NCBI RefSeq assembly: GCF_015694725.1
Contig: NZ_JADQDQ010000004.1
Coordinates: 186,001 to 250,000, forward strand
Source: Hymenobacter jeongseonensis
GTDB lineage: Bacteria; Bacteroidota; Bacteroidia; Cytophagales; Hymenobacteraceae
Direction: 5' to 3'
DNA length: 64,000 nt
In this document: positions 1 to 8,210 of the stretch, one piece after another
How the letters are laid out: the number at the start of each line of letters is the position of its first letter
Position numbering within the stretch: the first letter of the stretch is position 1
Translations under genes and position numbers: made by a program
The notes under the pieces: generated by a model
Seen by the model: the letters and a program-made list of their open reading frames with translations, nothing else
Told to the model about the DNA's origin: nothing
The model's database searches: none

Positions 1-135
1 GCGAGCCTGCACGGCGGGGAGTTCCTGGCTCAGAGGCGGCAGATTGTCTCGCTCAGTAATGCGGCGAGCAAATTGAGTGGCTAAATCTTCGGCAGGGAAC
101 TTGTAAGATTGAAAAAAGTTGTAATGCCATCCCAT
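1..135 (-). CDS. Unknown protein, N-terminal fragment cut by window start
   Basis: Seen: the minus strand is open from an ATG at 135 to the window edge (45 codons), beginning MGWHYNFFQSYKF and continuing with a mixed charged sequence (AEDLATQFARRITERDN). The composition looks like a real soluble protein N-terminus. I do not recognise the family. It faces away from the next gene, with an AT-rich region between that could hold divergent promoters. The plus strand is also open for 28 codons (1-84), so this call rests only on composition and the well-placed ATG. Confidence 0.4.
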   Translation of the reverse strand, partial: MGWHYNFFQSYKFPAEDLATQFARRITERDNLPPLSQELPAVQAR

Positions 136-504
136 CCCATGTTGACCAAAACACAGGCCGATTTGGGCCAACTAACCTTGTGTTTTGAATAATTATATTT
201 CATTGTATATTTATATAATGAAAAGTTGGTTCAATAGAGAAATTTGCTATAACAAACCGGACTAATCGGCTTATTAATTAATAAGAATGACTTATATGTA
301 TTTTTATGAAACGAGGTAGAACCATAATTCTTCGCGTCTTGGGTTCGCGCTGAGGGTCGGCGTAAGGCAAGCGTGACCGTTCAACTCTGGAACGTGATGA
401 GTTCGGCACAACCTCATCCAAATGGCAAACGGAAGTTGTTGGGATAAGTGGGAGGGAGCCAATGGGCTGGTAACTTCACGTCTTCAAGTCTATTTTTTTC
501 CCGC
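136..504. other. AT-rich intergenic region between divergent genes
   Basis: No coding frame looks real here. Bases 180-340 are strikingly AT-rich compared with the surroundings, consistent with divergent promoters for the fragment at 1-135 and the gene at 505. I could not find a clean TTG/TAnnTTTG pair. The last 35 bases (469-504) resemble the leader in front of the PIG-L gene at 1334-1368 (see findings). Confidence 0.5.
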
Positions 505-1308
505 ATGATTTGCTCCTTGCAATGGTCGCTCGCTGCGCTTTTAGTTGTGCTGCTGCCCCATATGGCTTTGGGCACTGCGCAAACACCAGACCGACTGATT
601 TACCGCGGCGACACCCTTCTACTGCACTCTAATCCGTTGGAGCAGTGGCTTGATGAATTGCCCCAGCGGCCGCCCGAATTGAAGGGGGTAGGTACCAATT
701 GTTGGCGGGGGTATGAAGCAATGTGGCAGTTGGAAAACGACCAACTGTACTTGGTGGCTGTGCAGCCCTGCGGCGGCAAGGCGATTTCGCCTGCTGTACT
801 CCACCAGTGGTTTCCATTCGATGCTCCTCACCGCATTGTCGCGAGTTGGGTGACGGGCCAATTGGATGTGGTGCTGGGAAAGCTATTGCACTATGAGCCC
901 ATGGGCTACGCATCCATCTATGAAAAGGATTGGTTACTGCGCTTTGGGCAAGGAAAGCTGGTTGGCCAGCAAACCTTCGACAACCGGGGATGCCAAGTAT
1001 TTCCATCGTCGGCAGGCAAAGAGTTTCAAAAACAGTTGTACCAAGCCATTAATTGGCGCAAGGTACCCAAACAGGGAGCACAAGTTCCCAGGCGCGTATT
1101 CATTCAATTCCAACCCGATAGCACGGGGCGCAACTGCCGCGTGGTGCTGGTGAAAGGCACCGGAATGCCTTACGACTCGTTGGCCATGACAGCAGCCAGA
1201 GCGGTGGCAGCGGCAACCGAATGGGGCGCCTGCTATCGGTTTGGCCGCTGGCAGCAATGGGACTGGACGGCCCCCATCGTTTTTGACCAAGCTAATCGCC
1301 GCCGTTAA
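505..1308 (+). CDS. Secreted hypothetical protein with TonB_C-like C-terminus
   Basis: 267 residues from the ATG at 505; a longer frame starts at 448 but would bury the hydrophobic signal peptide (SLAALLVVLLPHMALG). After the signal the protein runs through a domain I do not recognise, with NCWRGYEAMWQL and LYLVAVQPCGG segments. The last ~80 residues (RRVFIQFQPDSTG..CRVVLVKGTG..YDSLAMTAARAV) have the spacing of a TonB C-terminal-like domain, in which a conserved strand is followed by an 'A..A' helix. Function unknown; likely periplasmic. Its GC content is visibly below that of the following gene. Leader and start resemble those of the next gene, 60 bp downstream. Confidence 0.75.
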   Translation: MICSLQWSLAALLVVLLPHMALGTAQTPDRLIYRGDTLLLHSNPLEQWLDELPQRPPELKGVGTNCWRGYEAMWQLENDQLYLVAVQPCGGKAISPAVLHQWFPFDAPHRIVASWVTGQLDVVLGKLLHYEPMGYASIYEKDWLLRFGQGKLVGQQTFDNRGCQVFPSSAGKEFQKQLYQAINWRKVPKQGAQVPRRVFIQFQPDSTGRNCRVVLVKGTGMPYDSLAMTAARAVAAATEWGACYRFGRWQQWDWTAPIVFDQANRRR

Positions 1309-1368
1309 CGGTTCAGCTGCCTGGCAACTGTAAGGTAACTTCACGGCTTCAATTCCGGTTTCTCCCGC

Positions 1369-3960
1369 ATGATTCGTTCCCTACGCCCGCTGCTGGCGGC
1401 GCTACTCTTGCCCCTCGCGGCCCTGGCCCAAACGCCCAAAACCTACTCTTCTTCGGACATCCTGCTGGGCCTGAAGAAGCTCAACGTCCTCGGCTCGGTG
1501 CTCTACATCGCCGCCCACCCCGACGACGAAAATACCCGCCTCATCGCCTATATGGCCAACGAGCGCCTGCTCGAAACCGGCTACCTGAGCTGCACCCGCG
1601 GCGACGGCGGCCAGAACCTCATCGGCCCCGAGCTGCGCGAGGGCCTCGGCGTGATTCGCACGCAGGAGCTGCTCGCGGCCCGGCGCACCGACGGCGGCCA
1701 GCAGTTCTTCACCCGCGCCAACGACTTCGGCTTCTCCAAAACCCCGGAGGAAACCTTCCGCATCTGGGACAAGGAGCAGGTGCTTGCCGACATGGTGTGG
1801 GTCATCCGCCAGCGCCGGCCCGATGTGCTCATCACCCGCTTCCCCACCGACGGCCGCGGCGGCCACGGCCACCACACCGCCAGCGCCATCCTCGCCGCCG
1901 AAGCCTTTGTCGCCGCCGGCGACCCCAAGCGCTTCCCCGAGCAGCTCAAGTACGTGCAAGCCTGGCAGCCCAAACGCCTGTTCTGGAACACCGGCAGCTT
2001 CTTCGTGAAGCCCGGCGAAGACATGGCTGGCTACCTCAAGCTCGACGCCGGCGGCTACAACCCCCTGCTGGGCCAGAGCTACGGCGAAATCGCGGCCCGC
2101 AGCCGCAGCAACCACCGCAGCCAGGGCTTCGGCTCGGCCGCCCAGCGGGGCGAGGCGCTGGAGTACTTCCAGCAGCTGAAAGGGGAGAAGGCGGCCAAAG
2201 ACCCGTTCGACGGTATTGATATAACCTGGAACCGGACGAAGGAAGGTGCTGCGTTGAGCAAGCTGATTCAGGAGGTGATTCGAAAGTATGACCCCAACAA
2301 ACCCTCCGCTAGCATACCTGCCCTGATGGCCATCCGTGAAGACTTGTGGGAGCGCGCGTCGGATGGCAAAGACCCCCTGGCTCAGCTCAAGCTAAAGCAG
2401 GCAGATAAACTGCTGCAGGCGTGCCTGGGTCTGTACGTCGAAGCCACCGCCGACGCTCCGTTAATAGCTGCGGGACAGCCCGTGGCCATCACAATTTCAG
2501 CGCTGAATCGGTCGCAGCACAAAGTTGCCCTGCAAGGTGTTTCCTATATGGGCTTTGAATTTAAGCCCGGAGTAGAATCAGCCAAAGCTGCTCCGGCTCA
2601 GCCGCTCACGGCCGACAAAATCGTGAGCACGACTGCCACGCTTGATATTGGTGAAGCCAGTATCAGCCAGCCCTATTGGCTTCGCGAGCCTGGCAGCCCT
2701 GGCATGTACAAACTTCCTAAGGAGGTACTGGGCGGTCGGGATGGCGAACGCGGATACAAGATATTGTTTAATCAGCCCGAGCTAATGGGCCAGCCCGAAA
2801 ACCCGTCGTATCCCTACTGCCGCGTGCGGATGGAGGTTGAAAGTCCTGGTCAAGCGCGTCCATTTGACCTGTACATGGAAGTGCCCGTCCAATACAAGCA
2901 CACCGACCCCGTACTCGGCGAGCTCTACCAGCCGCTGGCCGTGGTGCCGCCCGTGATGGTGAACCTGCCGCCCGCCCGTTCCTACGTCTTTGCCGACAAC
3001 CAGCCCAAGACCGTGCCCGTCACCCTCCGCGCCGGGCGCGCTGGCGTGAGCGGCAACCTCGCCTTGGCCCTGCCCACCGGCTGGAAATCGGAACCTGCCA
3101 CCGTGCCCTTCATCCTTGCCAACAAAGACCAGGAGCTGACCGTGAACTTTCAGGTGCAGCCCAGCGCTGGGGCCGCCTCCGGCCACTCCGAGCTGCGCGC
3201 CACCGCCACGGTAGAGGGCCAGAAGTACTCGCGCGGCATCCAGCCCATTGTGTACCCGCACATTCCCACGCAGTACCTCTTCCCCGAAGCCGTGGCCCCG
3301 CTGGTGAAGCTCGACCTGAAGCGGCGCGGCCAGAACGTGGCCTACCTCATGGGCGCCGGCGACGAAGTGCCCGACGCCCTCCGCCAAATCGGCTACACCG
3401 TGACCCTGATTGAACCGCAGGACCTCACCGCCGCCCGCCTCAAAACGTTCGACGCCCTGGTGGTCGGCATCCGCGCCTACAACACCGTGGACCGCCTCAA
3501 AACCCAGCAGCCCGAAATCCTCAAGTACATCGAAGGCGGCGGCAACGTCATCGTGCAGTACGCCGTGGCCCGCGGCACCGTGATGCCCGAAATCGGCCCG
3601 TATCCCATGAAGCTGAGCAACGACCGGGTGACCGTGGAAGACGCCCCGGTCACCTTCCTCAAGCCCAAGCACGCGCTGCTCAACTACCCAAACAAAATCA
3701 CCGAGCAGGATTTCAAGGGTTGGGTGCAGGAGCAGGGCCTCTACTACCCCAGCTCCTGGGACCCCAAGTACCAAACCGTCATCAGCAGCGCCGACCCCGG
3801 TGAGAAGGCCAAGGAAAGCGCCATCCTGGTCGCGGACTACGGCAAGGGCCACTACATCTACACAGGCCTGTCACTGTTTCGCGAGCTGCCCGCCGGCGTG
3901 CCTGGGGCGTTCCGCTTGATTACGAACATGATTTCCTACGGCAAAGAGCCCGCGCAGTAG
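1369..3960 (+). CDS. Secreted PIG-L family N-acetylglucosamine-type deacetylase, multidomain
   Basis: 863 residues with an N-terminal signal peptide (LLAALLLPLAALAQ). The zinc-binding AHPDDE motif of the PIG-L/LmbE fold is at residues 49-54 and the partner GGHGHH near 166-171, so it should remove acetyl or similar acyl groups from an amino-sugar-like substrate; the substrate is unknown. Residues ~530-640 look like an Ig-like NEW3/NPCBM-associated domain (LPTGWKSEP), and ~650-860 like a flavodoxin/ThuA-type fold (VAYLMGAGDEVPDALRQIGY, GGNVIVQY). Single PIG-L domains are ~230 residues, so most of the protein is accessory. Residues ~282-504 have clearly different codon usage from both flanks (see findings). 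Starts at ATG 1369. Confidence 0.9.
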   Translation: MIRSLRPLLAALLLPLAALAQTPKTYSSSDILLGLKKLNVLGSVLYIAAHPDDENTRLIAYMANERLLETGYLSCTRGDGGQNLIGPELREGLGVIRTQELLAARRTDGGQQFFTRANDFGFSKTPEETFRIWDKEQVLADMVWVIRQRRPDVLITRFPTDGRGGHGHHTASAILAAEAFVAAGDPKRFPEQLKYVQAWQPKRLFWNTGSFFVKPGEDMAGYLKLDAGGYNPLLGQSYGEIAARSRSNHRSQGFGSAAQRGEALEYFQQLKGEKAAKDPFDGIDITWNRTKEGAALSKLIQEVIRKYDPNKPSASIPALMAIREDLWERASDGKDPLAQLKLKQADKLLQACLGLYVEATADAPLIAAGQPVAITISALNRSQHKVALQGVSYMGFEFKPGVESAKAAPAQPLTADKIVSTTATLDIGEASISQPYWLREPGSPGMYKLPKEVLGGRDGERGYKILFNQPELMGQPENPSYPYCRVRMEVESPGQARPFDLYMEVPVQYKHTDPVLGELYQPLAVVPPVMVNLPPARSYVFADNQPKTVPVTLRAGRAGVSGNLALALPTGWKSEPATVPFILANKDQELTVNFQVQPSAGAASGHSELRATATVEGQKYSRGIQPIVYPHIPTQYLFPEAVAPLVKLDLKRRGQNVAYLMGAGDEVPDALRQIGYTVTLIEPQDLTAARLKTFDALVVGIRAYNTVDRLKTQQPEILKYIEGGGNVIVQYAVARGTVMPEIGPYPMKLSNDRVTVEDAPVTFLKPKHALLNYPNKITEQDFKGWVQEQGLYYPSSWDPKYQTVISSADPGEKAKESAILVADYGKGHYIYTGLSLFRELPAGVPGAFRLITNMISYGKEPAQ

Positions 3961-4001
3961 AGACGCAATATTTTGCATCTTGTCGTTGAACGGCCAAACA
4001 A

Positions 4002-4101
4002 AACGTCATGCTGAGCGCAGTCGAAGCATCTCGCTCGGGGCAGTAATCCAATCGTGAGAACGATGCGAGCGAGATGCTTCGACTGCGCTCAGCATGACGT
4101 T
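4002..4101. repeat. Intergenic palindromic (REP-like) repeat, family 1 copy A
   Basis: A perfect 36-bp inverted repeat (4002-4037 and 4066-4101) around a 28-bp loop. The arm begins AACGTCATGCTGAGCGCAG and continues TCGAAGCATCTCGCTCG. It sits between the PIG-L and aspartokinase genes, both plus strand, and can form a long hairpin in the transcript. A second complete copy is at 35083-35175 and a solo arm at 58113-58142. No flanking transposase is visible, so this is a non-autonomous, REP-type element. Confidence 0.9.
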
Positions 4102-4160
4102 CTTTTGCAGTTAACTAGCTATTTCATTATCATAGGCTCCTGAGCCTTTTGCTTACCCCC

Positions 4161-5540
4161 GTGCTTACAGTAGAAAAAATCGGCGGCACTTCCATGACCG
4201 CCTTCGCCGATGTGCTCGACAACATCATCTTCCACAGCCGCAGCGGCCAGGACTTATACAACCGCATTTTCGTCGTCTCGGCCTACGCCAACGTCACCAA
4301 TTGGCTGCTCGAAAACAAGAAAACCGGCGCCCCCGGCGTCTACCACCGCATCACCCAGCAGCAGGAGTTTCGGCAGGCGCTGCAGGAAGTGGCCACCAAG
4401 CTTCAGGAACTGAACAAGAACTACGAGCCGCTGGGCTTGAACCTGGCCGTGGCCGATGCCTTCATTCAGCAGCGCATCGACCAGGCCCAGACCTACCTCG
4501 AAAGCCTCACCAATGTGCTGGCCTCCGGCTACGTCAACAGCACCAATATTCTGCAAGCCGCCCGCGAAATTCTGGCCTCGATAGGGGAGGCGCATTCGGC
4601 GTTCAACTCCGTGAATATCCTGCAAAACCGGGGCGTAAACGCCACGTTGGTCGACCTGAGCGGTTTTGAGGACGCGCGGGCCCTGACCATTGACGAACGC
4701 ATCAAGCAGGCCTTCGCCGGTATTGATTTTGCCAACACCATCTGCATTGCCACCGGCTATACCAAAGGCACTGAGGGTATTATGCGGGAGTTCGACCGCG
4801 GGTATTCGGAAGTGACCTTCAGCAAGATTGCCGTGGCCGTGCAGCCGGGGGAGGCCATCATTCACAAAGAATACCACCTCTGCTCCGCCGACCCCAATCT
4901 CGTGGGCCTGGAGCATTGCCGCCCCGTGGGCTTCACCAACTACGACGTGGCCGACCAGCTTGCCGACGTGGGCATGGAGGCCATTCACCCCAAAGCCTCG
5001 AAGCCGCTGGAGATAAACGCCATCAACCTGCGCATCAAAAACACCTTCGAGCCCGAGCACCCCGGCACGCTCATCACCCGCGATTTCGTGTCGAACCGCA
5101 AGCACATCGAAGTCATCACGGGCACCGACAAAGTCGTCCTCATCGACATCCACGACCCCTTGATGGTGGGCACGGCCGGCTTCGACCTGCACCTGATGCA
5201 GGTGTTTTTCGACCTCGGCGTGAGCTACATTTTCAAGGCCACCAGCGCCAACAGCATCACGCTGCTCATCTGGGAAAAAGACCTGCTGCCCGAGCTGGTG
5301 GCGGCCCTGGAAACCAAATACGAGCAGGTCACCATCGAAGACGCCGCCCTGGTCTGCCTCATTGGCTCCAACATCGACGAGCCTGGCCTGCTGGCCCGCG
5401 CCGCCGGCGCCCTGGCCGAGGCAGGCATCAATATCCGCAGCGCCGGATTCGCCCTGCGCAAGGTGAACATTCAGTTTATCGTGGGCCGCGAAGAGTACCA
5501 GCCGGCCATTGTGGCGCTGAATGCGGCCCTGGGGCACTAA
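4161..5540 (+). CDS. Aspartate kinase (aspartokinase) with C-terminal ACT domain
   Basis: 459 residues. It phosphorylates L-aspartate in the first step to lysine, threonine and methionine. The N-terminal VEKIGGTSM matches the aspartokinase K-x-GGTS nucleotide-binding motif, and residues ~390-455 (LVCLIGSNIDEPGLLARAAG, AEAGINIRSAG) form an ACT-type regulatory domain that would bind end-product amino acids. The VEKIGGTSM version resembles, from memory, the aspartokinases linked to ectoine clusters, but no ectoine genes are nearby. No ATG is available at the N-terminus: candidates are GTG 4161 (chosen; gives MLTVEKIGG) and TTG 4149. No other lysine/threonine pathway gene adjoins it. Confidence 0.9.
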   Translation: MLTVEKIGGTSMTAFADVLDNIIFHSRSGQDLYNRIFVVSAYANVTNWLLENKKTGAPGVYHRITQQQEFRQALQEVATKLQELNKNYEPLGLNLAVADAFIQQRIDQAQTYLESLTNVLASGYVNSTNILQAAREILASIGEAHSAFNSVNILQNRGVNATLVDLSGFEDARALTIDERIKQAFAGIDFANTICIATGYTKGTEGIMREFDRGYSEVTFSKIAVAVQPGEAIIHKEYHLCSADPNLVGLEHCRPVGFTNYDVADQLADVGMEAIHPKASKPLEINAINLRIKNTFEPEHPGTLITRDFVSNRKHIEVITGTDKVVLIDIHDPLMVGTAGFDLHLMQVFFDLGVSYIFKATSANSITLLIWEKDLLPELVAALETKYEQVTIEDAALVCLIGSNIDEPGLLARAAGALAEAGINIRSAGFALRKVNIQFIVGREEYQPAIVALNAALGH

Positions 5541-5573
5541 TCGTAGCGTGTTGCACTTGCGCCCCAGTTAGTT

Positions 5574-6251
5574 ATGACGCTCCGTCAGTTTCTCATTTTT
5601 ACTGCCATTACGCTCCCGAGTTGCATTCTACTCGTCCTGCTACTTGACCAGCCCTTGGCGCTATTTGTTAATCAGTACTTGTCGGGTGGGGTGCCCTTTT
5701 TTGCTGCGTACACCGCGCTGGTTGACGCTGGCTACAGTAAAACAATAGGGCTTCAGATTCTGCACCTGCCCGCCTTGTGGGTTTTGCTGATTGCGGGTTT
5801 TGTGGTGTTTCGTTGGGTGCTGCGGCAGCGCTGGGGAACCGTGTTTCTCATCGTGCTGCTCACCCACCTTGCCAGCCAAGCCAGTGCCAGCTTGTTGAAG
5901 GGCACTGTGCACCGACTGCGACCCGAAGTCCTGTTAGCTGCCGGCTACCAGGGTCTGGGATTCGGGGCAGCGACGGGGCATAATGACTCGTTTCCTTCGG
6001 GGCATGTGGCAGGATATTTCAGCTTGTTTATGCCGCTAGCCGTGGCGTTTCCGCGGTGGCAGGTGCCGCTCCTGGTGCTGCCCACCCTGATTTTGCTGGG
6101 GCGCTTGGTGTTGGGTGAGCACTACCTGTCCGACGTTTGGTTTTCGCTCTGGCTGGTGGCCGGGTTTACTTATTTGTTTGGTCTGCTTGGTCGGCGTCGA
6201 GCGACTAATACTGCAGCACTGATGATACCGGAAAGAGCAAAGCCGGTATAG
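5574..6251 (+). CDS. PAP2-family membrane phosphatase (tandem copy 1)
   Basis: 225 residues, five to six predicted membrane segments. The three PAP2 signature blocks are present: KGTVHRLRP (~101-109), FPSGHVAGYF (~139-148) and GRLVLGEHYLSDVW, with the catalytic histidines in the second and third. Such enzymes dephosphorylate lipid pyrophosphates (for example undecaprenyl diphosphate) or phosphatidic/glycerol phosphates at the membrane; the substrate cannot be told from sequence. It follows the aspartokinase by 33 bp and precedes a paralogue by 20 bp. A 63-bp stretch near its 3' end is identical to the paralogue. Confidence 0.9.
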   Translation: MTLRQFLIFTAITLPSCILLVLLLDQPLALFVNQYLSGGVPFFAAYTALVDAGYSKTIGLQILHLPALWVLLIAGFVVFRWVLRQRWGTVFLIVLLTHLASQASASLLKGTVHRLRPEVLLAAGYQGLGFGAATGHNDSFPSGHVAGYFSLFMPLAVAFPRWQVPLLVLPTLILLGRLVLGEHYLSDVWFSLWLVAGFTYLFGLLGRRRATNTAALMIPERAKPV

Positions 6252-6271
6252 GACAAAACTAACCCCATTGC

Positions 6272-6934
6272 ATGAGCCTCCGCCAGTTTCTCAGCTTCAC
6301 GGCCCTCACGCTGCCGGCATGTGTGCTGCTTATCTTCTTCCTGGACCAGCCGCTGGCGCTATTTTTCTATCAGTATTTCGGGTGGGCCATGCCTTTTTTC
6401 GGCGCGCTCACGGCCGCGGCCGATGCCACGCATGGCGCCCTGAAAATGCACGTGGTGGGCATTCCCGTCATCTTCCTGGCCTTGGGAGTGGCGTTTGTGG
6501 TGGGTCGCTACGTGCTCCGGCAGCGCGGGGCCACGCTTTTTCTAGTGCTGCTGCTCACGCACGAGTTCAGCATGGTGCTGGCCCGAGTGCTAAAAGGTGT
6601 GGTGCACCGCCTGCGGCCCGAGGTACTGTTCGGGACGGGCTATCCGGGGCTGGGCCTGTGGCAACCCGGCCCGCACAACGACTCATTTCCCTCGACGCAC
6701 ACGGCCGTTTACTTCAGCTTGTTCTGGCCGCTGGCGGTGGCATTTCCGCGCTGGCGGGTGCCGCTGCTGGCGCTGCCCGTCCTGATTGGGGTAGGGCGTT
6801 TGGTGCTGGGCGCGCACTACCTGTCCGACGTTTGGTTTTCGCTCTGGCTGGTGGCCGGGTTTACTTATTTGTTTGGCTTGCTGGGGCAGCCCCGCTTCAA
6901 AGTCGATGATGAAGAGGCGTTGAAAGCTGACTAA
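6272..6934 (+). CDS. PAP2-family membrane phosphatase (tandem copy 2)
   Basis: 220 residues, paralogue of the preceding gene and aligned over the full length (MSLRQFLSFTALTLP versus MTLRQFLIFTAITLP). Motifs: KGVVHRLRP, FPSTHTAVYF and GRLVLGAHYLSDVW. The usual PSGH of the second block is PSTH here; the histidine is kept, so activity is plausible but the loop differs. Membrane lipid-phosphate phosphatase is inferred. Ends at a hairpin that looks like an intrinsic terminator (6958-6998), so the pair, and perhaps the aspartokinase, form one transcript. Confidence 0.88.
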   Translation: MSLRQFLSFTALTLPACVLLIFFLDQPLALFFYQYFGWAMPFFGALTAAADATHGALKMHVVGIPVIFLALGVAFVVGRYVLRQRGATLFLVLLLTHEFSMVLARVLKGVVHRLRPEVLFGTGYPGLGLWQPGPHNDSFPSTHTAVYFSLFWPLAVAFPRWRVPLLALPVLIGVGRLVLGAHYLSDVWFSLWLVAGFTYLFGLLGQPRFKVDDEEALKAD

Positions 6935-6957
6935 CCAAGCAGTATTCGCACAAGGGC

Positions 6958-6998
6958 AAAGCCCGGAGACGGCCGCAAGGTCGTGGCTGGGCTTTTTT
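6958..6998 (+). terminator. Probable Rho-independent terminator after the PAP2 pair
   Basis: AAAGCCC and GGGCTTTTTT arms flank a GC-rich internal region with GGCCGC, followed by a run of T. Placed 24 bp after the stop of the second PAP2 gene. Confidence 0.65.
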
Positions 6999-7292
6999 CA
7001 TACACCTAAACGGAGAGCAACTATGCAGCCTGTTTGGGGTGGTTTGGGTCTTTGGAATGTAGTTGAAAAAGAAGCCAGTCAGCATTCCAGATGACGCGTT
7101 TCAGAAGGAGAGTGCAGGGATGAGAATAGTTGAAAAATAGGTAAATTATACAAGCTGCCGCAGGTGCCGGAAACCAGGCGCCTGCAGCTTCCGGGCATCC
7201 AAGGGCCCCGAGTGACTCATTCCCTTGGCTGGCAAATCGATTATCTGCTTGCTTTTTTGGTATGAAACCTCTCACTTAAACCCCCAGAAGCC
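6999..7292. other. Intergenic region before the SDR gene
   Basis: No convincing gene. Short open frames on the minus strand have no recognisable composition. One imperfect inverted repeat is visible around 7152-7190 (AGCTGC..GCAGG against CCTGCAGCT); it has no T-run and could be an RNA hairpin in the SDR leader. No clear -33/-7 promoter found. Confidence 0.4.
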
Positions 7293-8084
7293 ATGAACGA
7301 CCAAACCGCATTAATTACTGGCGCCTCAAGTGGCATCGGGTTCGAACTGGCCCGGTGCTTTGCCCGCGACGATTACCGGGTGGTGCTGGTGGCCCGCCAC
7401 CTCGACGAGCTCAAAGAAGCTGCCCGCCTGCTGCATCAGGAATTCGAAGGCATTGACATTGTGCTCCTGCCCTTCGACCTGAGCCTGCCCGACACCCCGG
7501 ACAAGCTGTACGCCGAAACCACCGCCCGCGGCCTGCAGATTGACGCCCTCGTCAACGACGCCGGCTTCGGCGAAACCGGCTACTTCTCCGACACCGACGT
7601 GGACACCGAAATGGCCATCATTCAGGTGAACGTGGCCGCGGTGGTGCACCTCACCAAGCTCTATTTGCGCGATATGGTGGCCCGCAACGCCGGTCGTATT
7701 CTGCAAGTGGGGTCAATCGCCTCCTTCACGCCCAGCCCGTGCCAAGCCGTGTACGCCGCCACCAAAGCCTTTGTGCTCAGCTTCACCGAAGCCGTGCAGC
7801 ACGAGCTAAAGCAGCAGCATTCGGCCGTGACCATGACCGTGCTCTGCCCGCCCCCCACCGATACTAACTTCTTCCGCACCGCCCACGCCGAAAATACCCG
7901 CGCCGCCCAGCACCCGGCTTCGGCCCGGGAAGTGGCCGAAGAAGGCTACGATACCCTGATGGAAGGTGGCGCACGCAGCCTGCCCACCATGGGCGCCAAA
8001 GTCAACTTCTTCACCAGCCTGCTGCTGCCCGATTCCATGCTGGCCACCATCATGAACAATCAGCTGCATCCGGCCCATCGGTAA
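7293..8084 (+). CDS. Short-chain dehydrogenase/reductase (SDR)
   Basis: 263 residues, classical SDR size. TGASSGIG at residues ~8-15 binds NAD(P); the catalytic YAATK (Tyr-x3-Lys) is near residues 153-157 with an upstream serine (VGSIASFTP). The usual NNAG motif reads NDAGFGE, a common variant. Resembles the DltE/YdfG-like oxidoreductases that act on small carbonyl or hydroxy substrates; substrate unknown. ATG 7293 is the only good start. Transcribed alone, converging on the DUF2911 gene with a shared bidirectional terminator. Confidence 0.88.
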   Translation: MNDQTALITGASSGIGFELARCFARDDYRVVLVARHLDELKEAARLLHQEFEGIDIVLLPFDLSLPDTPDKLYAETTARGLQIDALVNDAGFGETGYFSDTDVDTEMAIIQVNVAAVVHLTKLYLRDMVARNAGRILQVGSIASFTPSPCQAVYAATKAFVLSFTEAVQHELKQQHSAVTMTVLCPPPTDTNFFRTAHAENTRAAQHPASAREVAEEGYDTLMEGGARSLPTMGAKVNFFTSLLLPDSMLATIMNNQLHPAHR

Positions 8085-8124
8085 ATCCGTCAAAGCCTTC
8101 CCACTGCCGGGACCTAACCGGCCA

Positions 8125-8161
8125 CAAAAAAAGGCCGCAGCATGAGTGCTGCGGCCTTTTT
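8125..8161. terminator. Bidirectional Rho-independent terminator
   Basis: AAAGGCCGCAGCA and TGCTGCGGCCTTTT form a 13-bp stem with A-run before and T-run after, so it works on both strands. Lies between the convergent SDR and DUF2911 genes. Confidence 0.9.
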
Positions 8162-8210
8162 AGTTAATGGCAGAGGATGAAATCCTCAAGCTGGAATTTG
8201 ACGCGGGAAC

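Noticed and set aside
1..84. Possible end of a plus-strand gene at the window start (stop TAA at 82-84)
   Set aside because: Only 27 codons; the minus-strand frame has a plausible start codon and better composition. Not resolvable from this window alone.
1402..3852. Long open frames on the minus strand inside the PIG-L gene (1402-2115 and 2782-3852)
   Set aside because: They are antisense shadows caused by the very high GC3 of the real plus-strand gene; their translation is low-complexity Val/Gly/Ala/His text without a family.
6897..7275. Small minus-strand frames between PAP2 and SDR genes
   Set aside because: Composition is not protein-like and no family motif is visible; one runs through a terminator.
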